A DNA stretch of 64,000 nucleotides from Viridothelium virens (Eukaryota; Ascomycota; Dothideomycetes; Trypetheliales; Trypetheliaceae). Below the pieces are notes generated by a model. It did not search any database. It saw nothing but the letters and a program-made list of their open reading frames with translations, and was not told where the DNA came from. The stretch spans positions 62,001-126,000 of the forward strand of contig ML991835.1 of NCBI GenBank assembly GCA_010094025.1, written 5' to 3'. The translations under genes and the position numbers were made by a program. Positions 1 to 12,000 of this stretch are shown piece after piece (within the stretch, counting starts at the first letter, position 1; each line of letters starts with the position of its first letter).

Positions 1-529
1 AACGTCAGAGAAGCGGTGATCGGGAAAGTAGAACCACTTGAAGGAGCCTTTCTATGTGTAGCAACTGGAGTAGCGATTTGGAAAGCTATATCAATCCCGT
101 GTCGTCGAGGTAGGCAGTATTATTGACTGCACGGGGCTTGGAGATGATTGAACATCGGCTTTGGTGGCTAGAGTATCGTACACCGGCGAAAAGCGCTTGG
201 CTCGGGCGCTCTTTAGCGGGGTCCGGTTTGAACAGCACAGCCTCATACATATTCTGCCCTTTCGATCTGCTTGATTTACAGTTCGGTACCACTTAAGGGC
301 AAATTTTGCCAAAGCGAGTGAAGTCGCGAACTAGTAGATCCAGATCTGGGCCTACTAGGTTCGTTTATAGTGCTCCAGTAGAAATGAGTAGAACGAACCT
401 CCACGGTACTCTACATGAAGATGCGGGGTCAGGGTGCTTTTGATACAAAATCGCCGTTTCCCCACAGAAGTGCATTAACTCCGACAACCAACTTGGAGCA
501 GGTAAGTCTTAGTCAAATCAGAGCTCGCT
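1..529. other. left-edge region, no confident gene
   Basis: Positions 1-126 are open in + frame 1 up to a TGA, and the minus strand is also open across the edge, so a neighbouring gene could run out of the window on either strand. The pieces are too short to assign. From about 130 to 529 I see only the presumed promoter and 5' UTR of the downstream P450. Confidence 0.3.
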
Positions 530-2533
530 ATGCCAATCTTAGACACATGGGCAGCTATTATTTCTCTGTTCGTAATTTATTGTGTTAGTGTTGCTACCTA
601 TCGGCTATTTTTCCATCCTCTGGCAAAGTTTCCAGGCCCCAAACTAGCAGCAGTCACAAAATGGTATGAATTCTATTTCGATATCTTGAAACAACCTGGC
701 GGAACCTTTTTCATTGAGATAGAGCGCATGCATGAGATTTACGGTATAGAATCCCGTCAAGGTTTACCTCCTTTAATTCCACTTAATATCCATTCCAAGG
801 ACCCATCATACGCATCAATCCAGACGAAATACATGTTAGAGACTCATCGTGGGTCGAGGTACTAGAAATTGGACCTACCCATGTAACACTTACTAGGTTC
901 AGAGCAGAATCATCATTCTCCTGGGCTGATATTTTCAGGGAGTCCGTGACAAATACCCTCCAGCACCGCATATGGCTGGTACTCCAGATGGCAGTAAGCT
1001 GACCGACAGAGTGCTCTTAAGTACGTTACGGATTGACTGTCTCTCACAGTATTTGGGACCATACCTCATCGACTCCATCGTCAGCGACGCGCCGTTATCA
1101 GTTCATTCTTCTCAAAGGCCTCTGTTGCTTCCAAGGAGTCAAGAATCCACGTTCTGACGGAGCAGCTTTTCGATTTAATGCGGAAGCAATTCAAAGAAAA
1201 GGGATACGCGGACATGCGAATCATTGCCATATCCTATACGACTGATGTTCTGTGCGATGTTTGCTTAGATTATTCCATGAATTTGCTCAAGGAGGAACAG
1301 CGAGGTATTGACTGGTATGACACAATACATGCCGTAGCAATGTCGACCCCGCTTGTGAAGCAATTCACCTGGATCATGCCGTTAGTATTGCAGCTGCCTG
1401 ACCAGCTGATAACCCTCATCTCACGACAAATGTCGCGAATAGTCCATTTTAACCAGGTATGCCCTGCTGATTTCATCCGAGATGGAAGTTAGGTCATTCA
1501 TAATGCTTACGACGAGTTAGGGCGTGGAAGAGCAGGCCAAAATAACGATCAGGAAACAGGCGAGCAGTGCTGTACCGGCAAATGAGGCAATGTCTCCACG
1601 GAGTATATTCCACAGTATCCTCTTCAATCCAAACATTTCGCCAGATGAGCAAAAGCCGAAGCGCATGGCACAAGAGGGTTTCGGCGTCGTCGGAACTGGA
1701 GGAGAGACCACAGGCCGAATCGTAACCACAGCCATGTTCTTTCTACTAGAGAAGAAGAGCGATGCATTGGAGAGGTTGAAAAGGGAACTCGCGGAGACAC
1801 TGTCACAGCCGGGTGCCAAGATTGATCTCAAGACCCTGGAGCGGCTCCCTTGGCTGGTGCGTATGACGCTCTTTCAGCCGCGTTCTACAGTTGCCGACTT
1901 ATATTTTTCCTAGACAGCTGTCATCAAAGAGACACTCCGAATTGCACCAGTATTGACGTCTCGCCTACCTGTGGTTTCACCCGACAAGGCACTAAGATAC
2001 AGAGACTGGAATATTCCACCTGGAGTAGGTCATAACTTTGCCAGAAGCGTAGGATGGAAGCTAATTGAAATATCACGACAGGTGGCCGTGAGCATAACTC
2101 TCCGTGACATACTTCTTGACCCGGCCATCTTCGAAGACCCCATGGAATTCAAACCAGAGAGATGGCTACCAGAAAATCCGGAACTTGATCGAATCAGTCG
2201 ATACTATCTACCCTTCAGTTGCGGCAGCCGCATGTGCCTCGGCATGAAGTTTGCCTGAGAATTCTTCACTCCAAGTGCAGAGAAGCTAACATATGCAATA
2301 GTTTAGCATATGCCGAACTTTATATTGTACTTGCGCGGATATTCTTGACTTTTGATCTTGAGCTCCATCATACTACCCGAGAGCGAGATATTGATATAGT
2401 CCGACATCGCTTTCTCGGACAGCCATCGAAGGAGAGCAAAGGCGTAAGAGTCAGGTCAGCGCAAATTAAGCAGACAGTAACCCAGAGTATTCAGAAGTCG
2501 CTCCAGAGCGCAAAGAAGCGATCAAGCTCGTAA
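530..2533 (+). CDS. cytochrome P450 monooxygenase (trichodiene-oxygenase-like, CYP58-type)
   Basis: Eight exons: 530-743, 800-882, 939-993, 1050-1456, 1521-1856, 1914-2024, 2082-2248, 2302-2533, giving 534 aa, normal for an ER-bound fungal class II P450. An N-terminal membrane helix (residues about 9-30) is followed by the proline-rich hinge FPGPKLAA. The I-helix is GTGGETT (about 314), the K-helix KETLR, then FKPERWLP, and the haem loop FSCGSRMCLG has its cysteine near residue 454. Intron 2 was placed at 883-938 because this restores the family segment before VRDKYPP; a donor at 859 would lose 8 residues. Introns are mostly 53-64 nt. The sequence most resembles trichodiene-oxygenase-like fungal P450s, but the substrate is unknown. 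No partner biosynthetic gene lies next to it, so it may belong to something left of the window or act alone. The frame is intact and all key residues are present. Confidence 0.9.
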
Positions 2534-3118
2534 AGGTTGGGAGTTTCTGGTATCTTGGGTGTGATCTTCCTGAGCAGAGCAGAAGTAGGATCTGAGGGTT
2601 GACGATACTTTGCTGTTTCTCGTAAAAGCGCACTCAGCTCTTTTGAAGGGTTCTCAAGGAGACAAATAGTGCGACTTATAGGTTTCATACATGTGAATTT
2701 CGGAAAATAATAATATCGACCTGCCTCAATGCCACTAAGCCTTGTCCTTCGTCTGAAGATATAGAGAAATTTAACGTCGTCTCTTTAAATCGAGAAGACT
2801 AAAGAAATATGGTAGGGACGCAGCGAAATCGGTCGTTGGTCCGAGTAGAATGGTTCGCATCTGGGCTAGTTGGTGATCGAGGAGTAAGAGATGGAAAAAT
2901 TTGGTCAGGATAAATATCCACGGAAGGCACTTGCCTTATGTGGTTGGCGGTTGGATCGATAGCACGTGATGATAAGCGACCGGGGAGCTCTTGTCGATCA
3001 CCGAAGCTCCTCACAAGCTTTGTGCTGCACCCCAGAGAGGTGGATGCCTGCAATTATGCATCATATCCGTCAGGCATAGCTCGTCCATACCAGCCTCACC
3101 CTATGCGAGGCGGCAGAC
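2534..3118. other. intergenic region between P450 and conserved gene
   Basis: This holds the 3' flank of the P450 and the promoter of the gene starting at 3119. I found no coding pattern, RNA gene or repeat in it. Confidence 0.4.
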
Positions 3119-4094
3119 ATGTCTAACTTCCCACCTACCATCCAGCTCCTCCCTTCACCCTTCCCACCCGACGAAGATGACGAGCCCGCCGACGTCATCC
3201 CGGCCATAACTCCAATCCGTATGCCACCGAACCATCTATCATCTCAATAACCCTCTTCGCCTACCGAGCAAACTAACGGCAATGTCACAAGCCACCGGCA
3301 CATCCACGACCAGAAACCCTCTCCCCTCCAAAATCCCCCGCCTAAAACACAAATCCAGTTCCGCGTCCGACATCGAAGCTACCCCTCCCTACCCCACCGT
3401 CAACGCAGACGGCGAGGACGACGACCCCACCACCTCCCTCCTCCCACCGCCATCCTTCCGCCCCTTCTTCACACTCATCGAAGACGCTGAAACGGGCGCA
3501 CACTTCCACCCAGCCGTGCACTATCTCTTTGCGGACGACGACCCGGAGCGGTTAACCGATGCGTGTTTGCGCGCCTTGGATCCGCATGCCCCTAGCTCTG
3601 CAGTGCACGAGGGAGAGGCGAATGATGAAGCAGAGCGAGGAAAGGAAGGAAGTGGAGGAGTGGGTAAGGGGAGGGAAGAGCGTGCGGTGATCCTCAATAT
3701 GGCGTCGGACGCGCGAAGTGTGCTGTCGGCGCACTCATTGTCTCCGACGTGGCAGGTGTTGGGGGCGAGCGTGGAGGCGGCGCCGACGTGGGAGGATACT
3801 GGGGGTGGAGGGCTTATGCTAAGGATTGAGGGGATGGAGGCGGAGAAGTCGGCAGCGGAAAACGAAGCTGCGGCGAAGGGGAGGGGGAAGGGCAGGGAGA
3901 GGGAGAGTGAGCAAGAAGAAAGGGCGATGAAGGCGTTGGAGGAGGCGAGAAGGGCGGTCGTGGACGGAGATGTGTTTCAGGGGATGGAGGAATTGGTGAA
4001 GAGAGTGAGGAAGGGAGTGGAGGTATTGGAAAAGGTGGTAGGACCGGAAGAGGTGGAAGAGCCTGGAGAGGAGGTGATAGAGGAAGAGAGCTGA
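3119..4094 (+). CDS. conserved fungal protein of unknown function
   Basis: Two exons, 3119-3218 and 3292-4094, give 300 aa. The intron has a clean AACTAAC branch site just before its acceptor and joins ITPI to PATGTST in frame. The N-terminus is acidic and proline-rich (LLPSPFPPDEDDEPADV). The best conserved-looking block is around residues 90-130 (SFRPFFTLIEDAE, then HPAVHYLFADDDPE). The C-terminal half is low-complexity and rich in Glu, Arg and Lys, probably a charged helix or coiled coil. There is no signal peptide or membrane segment. The architecture recalls fungal hypothetical proteins with a short globular core and disordered ends, but I cannot name a domain. The ATG at 3282 within the second exon region is not the likely start, because the upstream exon encodes a sensible N-terminus and the splice sites are good. 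Confidence 0.7.
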
Positions 4095-4372
4095 TGCTTA
4101 TGGAGTCGGGCTGGCACACTGAGATGTGACCGAAAATTAATGAAACGCCGGAAGACTACATATGGCAGCCGAATATGATAAGCAGCCGGCTAAGGGAGGG
4201 TTTAGCATCCGAATGAATTGGGCTTGAAGCATGGCCCTCTAACATTCTTCATCACGGGAGTCGATGGATGATATGCAGGCGAGGCGTACAACGGATTCAG
4301 AGAAAGGCCTCATTGAAATCGTCCCTTGTCTATATCTATGAGTTACTCCCAGCTCAATCCAATGGCTCCCCT

Positions 4373-5101
4373 TTACCAAGGAATTTCAACCCCGAATCGA
4401 TCCACAAACTTGCCTGAATGCGGCTTATCAGCAAAGTTAATTAATTTGAGCATCGAGGCTACGCTTTCCTCCGCCTCGATCGCGCCCTCTTCCCGGGATT
4501 TTGTCAATCCTGTCTCTACTCGGCCTGGATGCACCATTAAGAAGGTCGCATATGAAATATCAAAACTGAAGCTCCGGATCATGGCGTTGAGGGCTGCTTT
4601 CGACATGCGGTATGCATATGCGCCACCACTGGTGTTGTGCCCAATGGAACCCATGCGCGAGGACATGACAATGACTTTGGGACAGACGCGCCCGTTCGCG
4701 ATATATGCCTGATGGAGATTGGGAAGCAGACATTTGATAAGCGAGAAAGTGCCTATGGTATTAATCTGAAAGGTCCGTGCAATTATATCCTCGTTCATAA
4801 CCTCCAAACTTTCAGCGCGGGCGACGTCCGTGGGATGAACTGCCTCGACGGTGGGCACAAGGCCGCGGATGCCAACTGAATGGATAACGAGATCGATCGG
4901 TATATTCTTCAAGAGCTCTTCCAAGCTTGAGAGGTACTGAAGGGATGTAATATCGCCTTGAGACTTGACCACGTTCTCCGCGATATCCAGGACAGGATCT
5001 TTGTCACAGGCAAAGACCCGATTTTTGCTATCAGCGCAGTACAATCTCATGAATTCAGCACCGAGACCGCTGGCAGCTCCAGTGATGAGGATATTCGGCA
5101 T
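4373..5101 (-). CDS. short-chain dehydrogenase/reductase (classical SDR, C-factor-like)
   Basis: A single exon encodes 242 aa, the usual length of a classical SDR. The N-terminal nucleotide-binding motif is TGAASGLG (residues 7-14). An Asp follows the second strand (ACDKDP), which favours NAD(H), though this is only a tendency. The catalytic set is visible: an Asn in the INTIGT region, Ser in MSSRMGS and the YRMSK form of YxxxK. The VHPGRVETGL block after the active site is also typical. No targeting signal is seen, so the enzyme is probably cytosolic. It lies tail-side to the gene ending at 4094 and just downstream of GPI14 on the same strand, with no functional link apparent. The substrate is unknown. 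Confidence 0.85.
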   Translation of the reverse strand: MPNILITGAASGLGAEFMRLYCADSKNRVFACDKDPVLDIAENVVKSQGDITSLQYLSSLEELLKNIPIDLVIHSVGIRGLVPTVEAVHPTDVARAESLEVMNEDIIARTFQINTIGTFSLIKCLLPNLHQAYIANGRVCPKVIVMSSRMGSIGHNTSGGAYAYRMSKAALNAMIRSFSFDISYATFLMVHPGRVETGLTKSREEGAIEAEESVASMLKLINFADKPHSGKFVDRFGVEIPW

Positions 5102-5303
5102 CTTTAGAGAATTCCTTAATCGGATATCAACCCGAAGGATCGTTCCTCAAGGTACTTTCGATTGAATGGCAGTCTTGCGCTGAAGAAAATACGTCTAGCA
5201 GATCCGCCATCAGTATTAGACCACTACGCGCATCCGTAAATGACGAGATACCTATGATCTCATCCAAGAGCCTCGGTCTTAGAGCGGGGTAGCACCATTC
5301 AGT

Positions 5304-6738
5304 TCACGACATTTTCTTGGCTCGACTCTTGTCGTATTCTACCCTTGTAGATTGCTGACCTACATCTGCAATGATGATACCAAGCAGCCAAATGTCTACC
5401 AGAAAAAAAGCTATGCTAGATAACCACAAGCCGGGAACGAATGTCGATTGACCGAGAAATTCCAATTGATAGGCTTGCTGAATCCAAACTGCCTGTGACA
5501 AACATCAGTGGCACGGTCTTATTGTCCGAGGTTAGGGAATTTACCTGGCCGAGTACCCAGACCACAAGCGCCACGATGCCTACTTGGGGGTTTCGGAGAA
5601 GAGATGATGAAGACAGGTAAAATGGAAGAAACATCATGTACCACAGGAAATACTATTCTAGTTAGCCTGAATATTGCATCTCAAGACGTTTGACATACTT
5701 GGCTTGTGCACACCTTATTAAATGTTACGAAGGCGAAGGTCTGGGCTAGCATCGTGGACGGCAGGTCTCTTCTAGCAAGTGCAAGTGGAATGACCACAAG
5801 AGCCAAGGATAATTGGGGAAGGAACGCCAGTCTTTCCAAATGAACGTTCGATTGGGTTTCCGGAGAAGCCTGGAGATAGAGTAGTATATTATAAGGCGAA
5901 AAATTATGCCTATGGTCAGTCCGGGTAAGATGGTAGAAGTAGGTATGCTCTAGGAATGGCCGGCCGTATCTGGAAACTGTAAGCAGAAAGTAGTATGAAG
6001 AGAGAGGATGCACACATACAGCGCGTACATGACTACGTTGAGAGAGAAGAATGTAATGGCACTGGAGAGGGCCAGCAGGATGCGAGACCTGTTGCAAAAT
6101 TTGAGGAGGGACACGAGAAGACCTGTGCTCGGACTTCGGGTGTGTTTGCCTGACGTTTGAGCTGAAGCACTTTCATTGAGCCACCATATGATTGAAGCCG
6201 CATAGATGAACGGATATATCTTCAAGTGTACCGCAAACCCGAGTAGACACCCAGCAAGCACGATTCTCTTCTGCAAAACAGACCACAATAGTGCCATGAT
6301 GATCATTCCAAGTAAACCCTCGGAGCTCCCTCTTGTGCTGATCTGGGCAACCATCGGGTTGAGGATCCAGATGCTCGTGAACTTTAACGCTCTTGCTGGA
6401 GGCATATCAGCCCCATCCCGGAGTATACGATAAACAAATCCACCGGCAATGATATCGCCGAATGCGAAAAGAAGTTTTCCGAAAAGAAACCAAATGCCGC
6501 CCCAAGCCGTGGGGTACAGCATCCATGCTAGTAATGGAGTGTATCTGTATGTGTCTCGCATATAGGGCGACCGCCCGGTCGCAACATAGCGAGCAGCATC
6601 AGTGAAGACGAAATAGTCGATATCTGTGTATTTCACTGGAGAGTAGTTATCCTGTAAAATGCCGAATCCAAGCAAGGCAACACGCAGAAGAACCGCAGAA
6701 CCAAAGACAAGTCGCGAGTTGGACCAAAAGCGGTCCAT
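5304..6738 (-). CDS. gpi14: GPI mannosyltransferase 1 (PIG-M/GPI14)
   Basis: Four exons (6020-6738, 5699-5969, 5545-5652, 5304-5492) give 428 aa, matching the roughly 400-residue PIG-M family. This ER enzyme adds the first mannose, from dolichol-phosphate-mannose, to the glycolipid precursor of GPI anchors. The protein is polytopic. Soon after the first membrane helix comes YTDIDYFVF, the acidic luminal motif of this family, followed by [16 protein letters not shown]. The later [20 protein letters not shown] and [13 protein letters not shown] blocks are also family signatures and fix the exon joins. The start is the ATG at 6738; the frame extends about 10 codons upstream only through non-ATG codons. 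It shares a 328-nt divergent promoter with the TSNAX-like gene. It should be an essential housekeeping gene for cell-wall GPI proteins. Confidence 0.93.
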
Positions 6739-7066
6739 GTTGGGGACGATTCGGGCACGAACGAACAAAACGCAACGACGAATGACATTAGTTTCCCATT
6801 GAGCATCGACGAACTAATCCCTCATGTAGGGCGAGAAAGGGTACCTCATAGACAGAGTTTCGTGGGGAGTAGAGAGAAGAAACGAGACTTCCGGTGTCGA
6901 AATTGCGCTAAATTGACCAATTGCAGGGGTCACGGATGACGTGCATATAGGAGGTACTTACCTCTTCCATACCATCTTGCCCAGACCTCCAAGCTGCTCG
7001 CCTACTCCAGATACTAACAGGCACTGGTCCGTCTTCGCATAGTGTTCAAATCTCACAAATCTCTGG
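6739..7066. promoter_or_regulatory. divergent promoter between gpi14 and TSNAX-like gene
   Basis: A 328-nt intergenic stretch separates the two start codons, so both promoters must lie here. I could not pick out a TATA box or a specific operator. Confidence 0.4.
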
Positions 7067-8115
7067 ATGGTCCAAATGGGAAGAAAACGCCAATTCGAAG
7101 AAGCAATGGATAAGCAAAGCGATCAGCCCAGCTCGCCGTTCCTTCCCATGTTCGAAACGTTTCGGGCAGAATTAGATGAGCATCATGATAGACGCGAACG
7201 GATTGTAAAAGCTTCTCGAGATATCACCGCCGCAAGTAAAAAGATGTCAGTGCGATTTCGTTTGTATCTGTTCATGCGTAAGCTAATGATGGATTCCCTA
7301 GAATCTTCGCGCTCCAAAGGTACTAGCAAGTCCCGCGCTTCAGAATTCAACAACTCACCAAAGACCTCAGGGCCCGGCAAATCAATCAACCTCTCCATCA
7401 ATCTATTACCAAAAGCAATGAACTTCACTGGGAAAATATCCGCACCCAATACTCTGCCATCTCCCCTGATCTCCAAGGCCAAAATGCCCACCGCTACTCC
7501 CGCAACATCACCGGCGGTAACCAAGAATTCATGGAATCTCTCTCCTTCCAGCACTATCTCGAGACCCAGACCTTGATTTCCTACCAAGACGCCAGCGCTC
7601 GCTTAGCCGAACTCGGAAACCCGCATGCGCCCGTTACTCTGTCGCTGGAGGACTACGTACTAGGGATCTTTGACATGACAGGCGAGCTGATGCGGTTCGC
7701 TATCACGGCAATGGCGACGTCTCAGGTCTTGCCGGGGAGCGATGTGCCTTCTTCGTCTGGGCATGCGGAATCAAGGCCCTCTGGAATCGCTGTAGGGCCT
7801 TCCGCCGAGGCCATGGAGATTGATATGCCAGCTACTGTATCTGAGAGTCGGGAGAAGGGAAGCCGGGTGCATACGCGCCGTCGGGATGTCATGCAGGATT
7901 TGCGGCAGCTACGTGCCACGCTCGAAGGACTCGATATTGATAGATCGAGCCCACTCTCTTGGGACGTGCAGAAGAAAATGGGGGTCATGCAGCAGAGTGT
8001 GGAGAAGGTCGAAAAGGCGTTGTATGGACTGATTGTAAGGGGGAGAGAGAGACCGAAAGGATGGATGCCGGATTTAAAGGAGGAGGGGAGGAGGGGAGAG
8101 GTAGAGAGCTACTAG
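7067..8115 (+). CDS. translin-associated factor X-like protein (translin family)
   Basis: Three exons, 7067-7245, 7302-7319 and 7371-8115, give 313 aa. The middle exon is only 18 nt; it encodes IFALQ plus split codons and rebuilds the segment ASKKIIFALQRARQINQP. Translin/TRAX proteins form helical octameric complexes that bind and, through TRAX, cleave small RNAs (C3PO). Family-like stretches are FETFRAELDEHHDRRERIVKASRDIT near the N-terminus (helix 1), the block SFQHYLETQTLISY and SLEDYVLGIFDMTGELMRF. The acidic residues in the helix around EDYVLGIFDMTGE are the place to look for the TRAX nuclease site. A roughly 50-residue Ser/Pro/Glu-rich insert (about 215-265) lies before the last helices. 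The length and the insert favour TRAX over translin. Two in-frame ATGs lie at the start (7067 and 7076). Confidence 0.85.
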
Positions 8116-9041
8116 GTTTATGGAACGGAAGAGTAACTCGAGTCTGTAGTAACGGAATATCTGAAGTGACCTCATGGATTCAATTTATAGTTGCATCAGC
8201 AAGTTACATGTACATCACAAACGGTGCTTTCTCCAATCCACTCGTCTGCTTGGCGTGGCGCGGTGTGATTGGGTCTCTCATTCCTATCTTGAATCATCGT
8301 GATACTTTTCTGTCTGTTACTCCTGCCACTGGCTGCATGAATCAGGTCGGCAGGTGAAAAGTGAATGACGTCTCGAAGTCAAGCTTTGCTTATGCTTGAT
8401 TCCCGTTGGCCACACTTCGAAGGATTGACAACATACGCACTGGGCCATTCGGCCAAATATGGCTCAGAGCACTCAATTTCACCCCATCGCTACATCCCTC
8501 CGCTGGGCTGCAGGATTTGTGCCGTCCTTGTTTGATTGATCCTGTCTGAAAGCGCCGGAATGTTGATGTTCAGTACAGTTGGACAATGCTTCAGCTTATC
8601 GAATGATCTCAGTAGGATCATTACTCAACAATAGTCAACTATGTGCTGATGCATTGACATGTATGATTGCGAGGGCAGTTTTGGACAGATCGTATCGAAA
8701 CAAGTGGCCAGAAGCCAATATGATTCGTCGACAAATACTGGTGCTGCCTCCTTTCTATCATCTTATCCAACATCAAGTAAACAAGTTTGAACTCTAAAAA
8801 CGAAATCATGCTATTAGCACCATCCATGGACTATAGGCTTTGTTAGAAAGACCAAAGATCCATACATTCCGCAAGCACCAAGAAATGCGTACCTTGTGGG
8901 TATCTTGCAAATGAATCTGAACGCCGGAAGCCACGCACCAGGACGGAAAGACGTTGAGCATATGTGGCCTAGGCCATGGCAGTATATGAATAGCATACTG
9001 AGGAAATGTGTGCAAGGAGAAGCGTCTAGATATTCCCGATT
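8116..9041. other. convergent 3' intergenic region
   Basis: The TSNAX-like gene and the kinase/vWA gene end towards each other here. About 0.9 kb holds only short random frames. I see no gene, repeat or structured RNA. Confidence 0.4.
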
Positions 9042-12000
9042 TTAGCCTTGGGATTTAAATTGAGCAGAAAATTTGTCTTTCCAGCTCGACTTCGTTTCGG
9101 TAGATTTCAAGCTCGTGCCAGTTAGTGTTGCATCTCTATTTGTTGATAGACCGAAAGTATGCCGACTCGGAGACACGCTGAGGGAGTTTCGGCTTGACGC
9201 GCCGTGCATGTGATGAGATCGAAGATCTGGCAGAATAACTTTGAGCCGGCCACTGTTGAACTCATCAAAGAGACGATTCAAGACCTGTTGTTCGTAATGA
9301 AGCGACGCAGTTGGGCTCTGTGGCGATGAAAGTGTGGCCACGTCATCTCCATCCGCTTCTGTCTCGTCTTCGTAGGCGAGTAAACTTCCTAGTATCATTT
9401 TGCGCACACGAGTCTTCCAGGAGCAAGCGTCAATTATGTCGCTAAAAAGTTTCTATTAGCTGATACGAGTGAGGTCGTCATCGAGATGTTTCACTCACTT
9501 AAGCCCATTTTTTCTACAAAGGTCGTCATCGAGACTTTTCAATTTTCTCTTCTCCTCAACTCCGTCGCCAATGTGAATGAATCCAAGAGTAAAATGTCGC
9601 GGATTGAATCGTCGTCTATCTTTTTCAACCTCCTGAGCGAACCTAACGATAGTCTGGTTCATCTTGTCAAGAGAGGTACCCTCCCAAACGGCATCGGTAA
9701 GGATCAAAATCATAGTTTGTTTTTGGATACCTTTCGTCCAATAATCACGAAACAAGTCCGAAAAAACGAAATTCATGTCGGTTGCCTCCCTGGAATCCTC
9801 AGGCTGAGGCTCTGATGGTCGTGCCGAGCTTAGAAGCTTCTCCAGTTCCTTGATGCCATTCGAGCCGCGAAGGGCTTTCTTGTTGTATTTTGCGCCATTA
9901 ATGGTAAACCTCACGTCGATACCGTCATCGTCCAGAGGCATGACTTGCATTCCGAGGGTTTGAGCGACGAATTGTGCAGTCGGCCAATGTTGAGCCATGG
10001 TACTTCCATTGTCAACAACGAGAACCTTGAGAACATCAGTAAAAAGACCAAAAGATTCTACGGATGAGGACTTACTATATCTCTGTCTACAACGTGTCTT
10101 GCAAGTTCTGGATCTTTGACTTCTTTGCCTATCTTTGCCTTCCACTTTTCGAAGTTCGACCGGGGTTTCTCGGCCTCCAACCGTCTGCGAACACTGCAGA
10201 TGTCGAACGGAAGATGATACACATGTGGGGGTGAAGGATGACCTGTTGGAGGAGATAAGGTCATGATGGTGGGAGATCTAGAGCTTTCAGGTGTCATGGG
10301 AAGCTTTCCCTTATCTTCATGCTGAGCGACTTCGGTCTGATTATGGGGTTCTGGTCCGCCTTGATTCACTTTAGAACTAGACGAGGAGCTGCCATTGAAG
10401 AATCGCGGAAAAGCATCCTCGGTGGCAGTACTTTGATGATTATCTACCCTTTGGACAGCCTCGGGGCTTGCGGCCCAGGAGGCGTTTTGATCAGGAAATT
10501 CAGCTGAAGTAATGATCCGTGGGACCATACCGGGTGCTTGTGATGGAGCTGGAGAAATGCCTCTAGCAGGTATGCGGGGCTCACTGAAAGCTTCGTTCTC
10601 AATAGAGCCGCTAGGTCTTGAGGCTGGTGGAGGTATCGGAACTCGGTAGACTGGAGAGATCGATCTGCTCGCCGGGTTTCGTGGTGTTAATCTCCCACCC
10701 CACCTTTCTCCAGCTTTTTGAGGAGGTGTATCGTTGATGGGGCTATCCGTAGTTTCCCCAAAATGCTTAGAGAAAGGTTCAGAAGGCATGCCTTCCTCAC
10801 TCATTCCAAATAATAGTCGGATATCTTTCATCTCTTCCTCTAGAATTTCCTTCCGATGGGGCGTCTTAGCATACGGCACATCGAGCATTCTTTTATCTTT
10901 TCCAGCCCGATTTGATTCGTGGTTTTGTGTTTGCACAGGCATATGAAACTGACTAGGCTTTGGTCCCTCATCTATTATGTTGACATGTAAACGGCTCCCG
11001 ACGTGCAGACCGTCCACTCGAGAGGTCTTGTCATCCTGCAAGACTGCATACTTGTCCATCACTAATAGTGCTTTTTTCACACAGCCCTCCGTCTCCCTTA
11101 CTTTCTTGTCATCATGCTCTCGTGTCGCTCTCTGTTTTAGGGATGCCAGTTCTTTGCATAGTTTTTCTGATTCGTGACGGTCCTCTGGATGCGCCCGCAA
11201 CATGCGCGTTTCGATTAGCTCAAGAATCAACGGCGTAGCAGTATCAGAAGTTCGCATATGGGTTCTCAAGAAGTCGTGCCAGTCCTTGATCTCTGGCAGT
11301 AAGTCATTTCCATCATGGAATCTGTCAGTGTTCACTCCCAGTCTTGAGTTCGCCATTTTCCGAAGCATTTCATATTGCCGAATGCCTTGAAAGCCTAGAA
11401 TGATCCATGCTGCAACCACGGAGAGGACACATCCAAATGACCAGGTATCAATGGTCTGTGTGACCGTAGTCCTTGTTCCTGACTGTTTCATCCTGGCAAA
11501 TTCCGGAGCGCCTGGGGATTGAGCAAATTAGCCAAGATCATCCTATCGTGTTCAGTGCTATGGTCCTACCATAAGTGTCCGTGCCTCCCTCAATGTACTC
11601 CGTAGGAAGAGTGGTATTCTTGACAGTCTCTGAGAATTTAGCAAAGCCAAAGTCCGCTAACCGAAATTCGCCGTTGACTACTAATATGTTGTCCGGCTTA
11701 ATGTCAGCGTGCCATCTGTCGGCGTAAGTAAATGAATGCTTAAAGCCAGCGGAAAATTATACCCATTATAGAAATTCTCCTGCTTCCCTTGACGAATACG
11801 AAAGTTGTGGACTCGTCTGATGGCATCGGCGATTGTACAGAATGACTCCCAGAAGCGTATGACTTCCATCGCTCTTACTGGAGGTACATTTGCTAGATCG
11901 GCACAATATTCATCAAGGTCCATCTGACCATACTCCAGCAAGATATTGTAAGTCGTATCATTAACAATGCCTTCGGGGGTTTCTCTCGGCTCGTCGTGAG

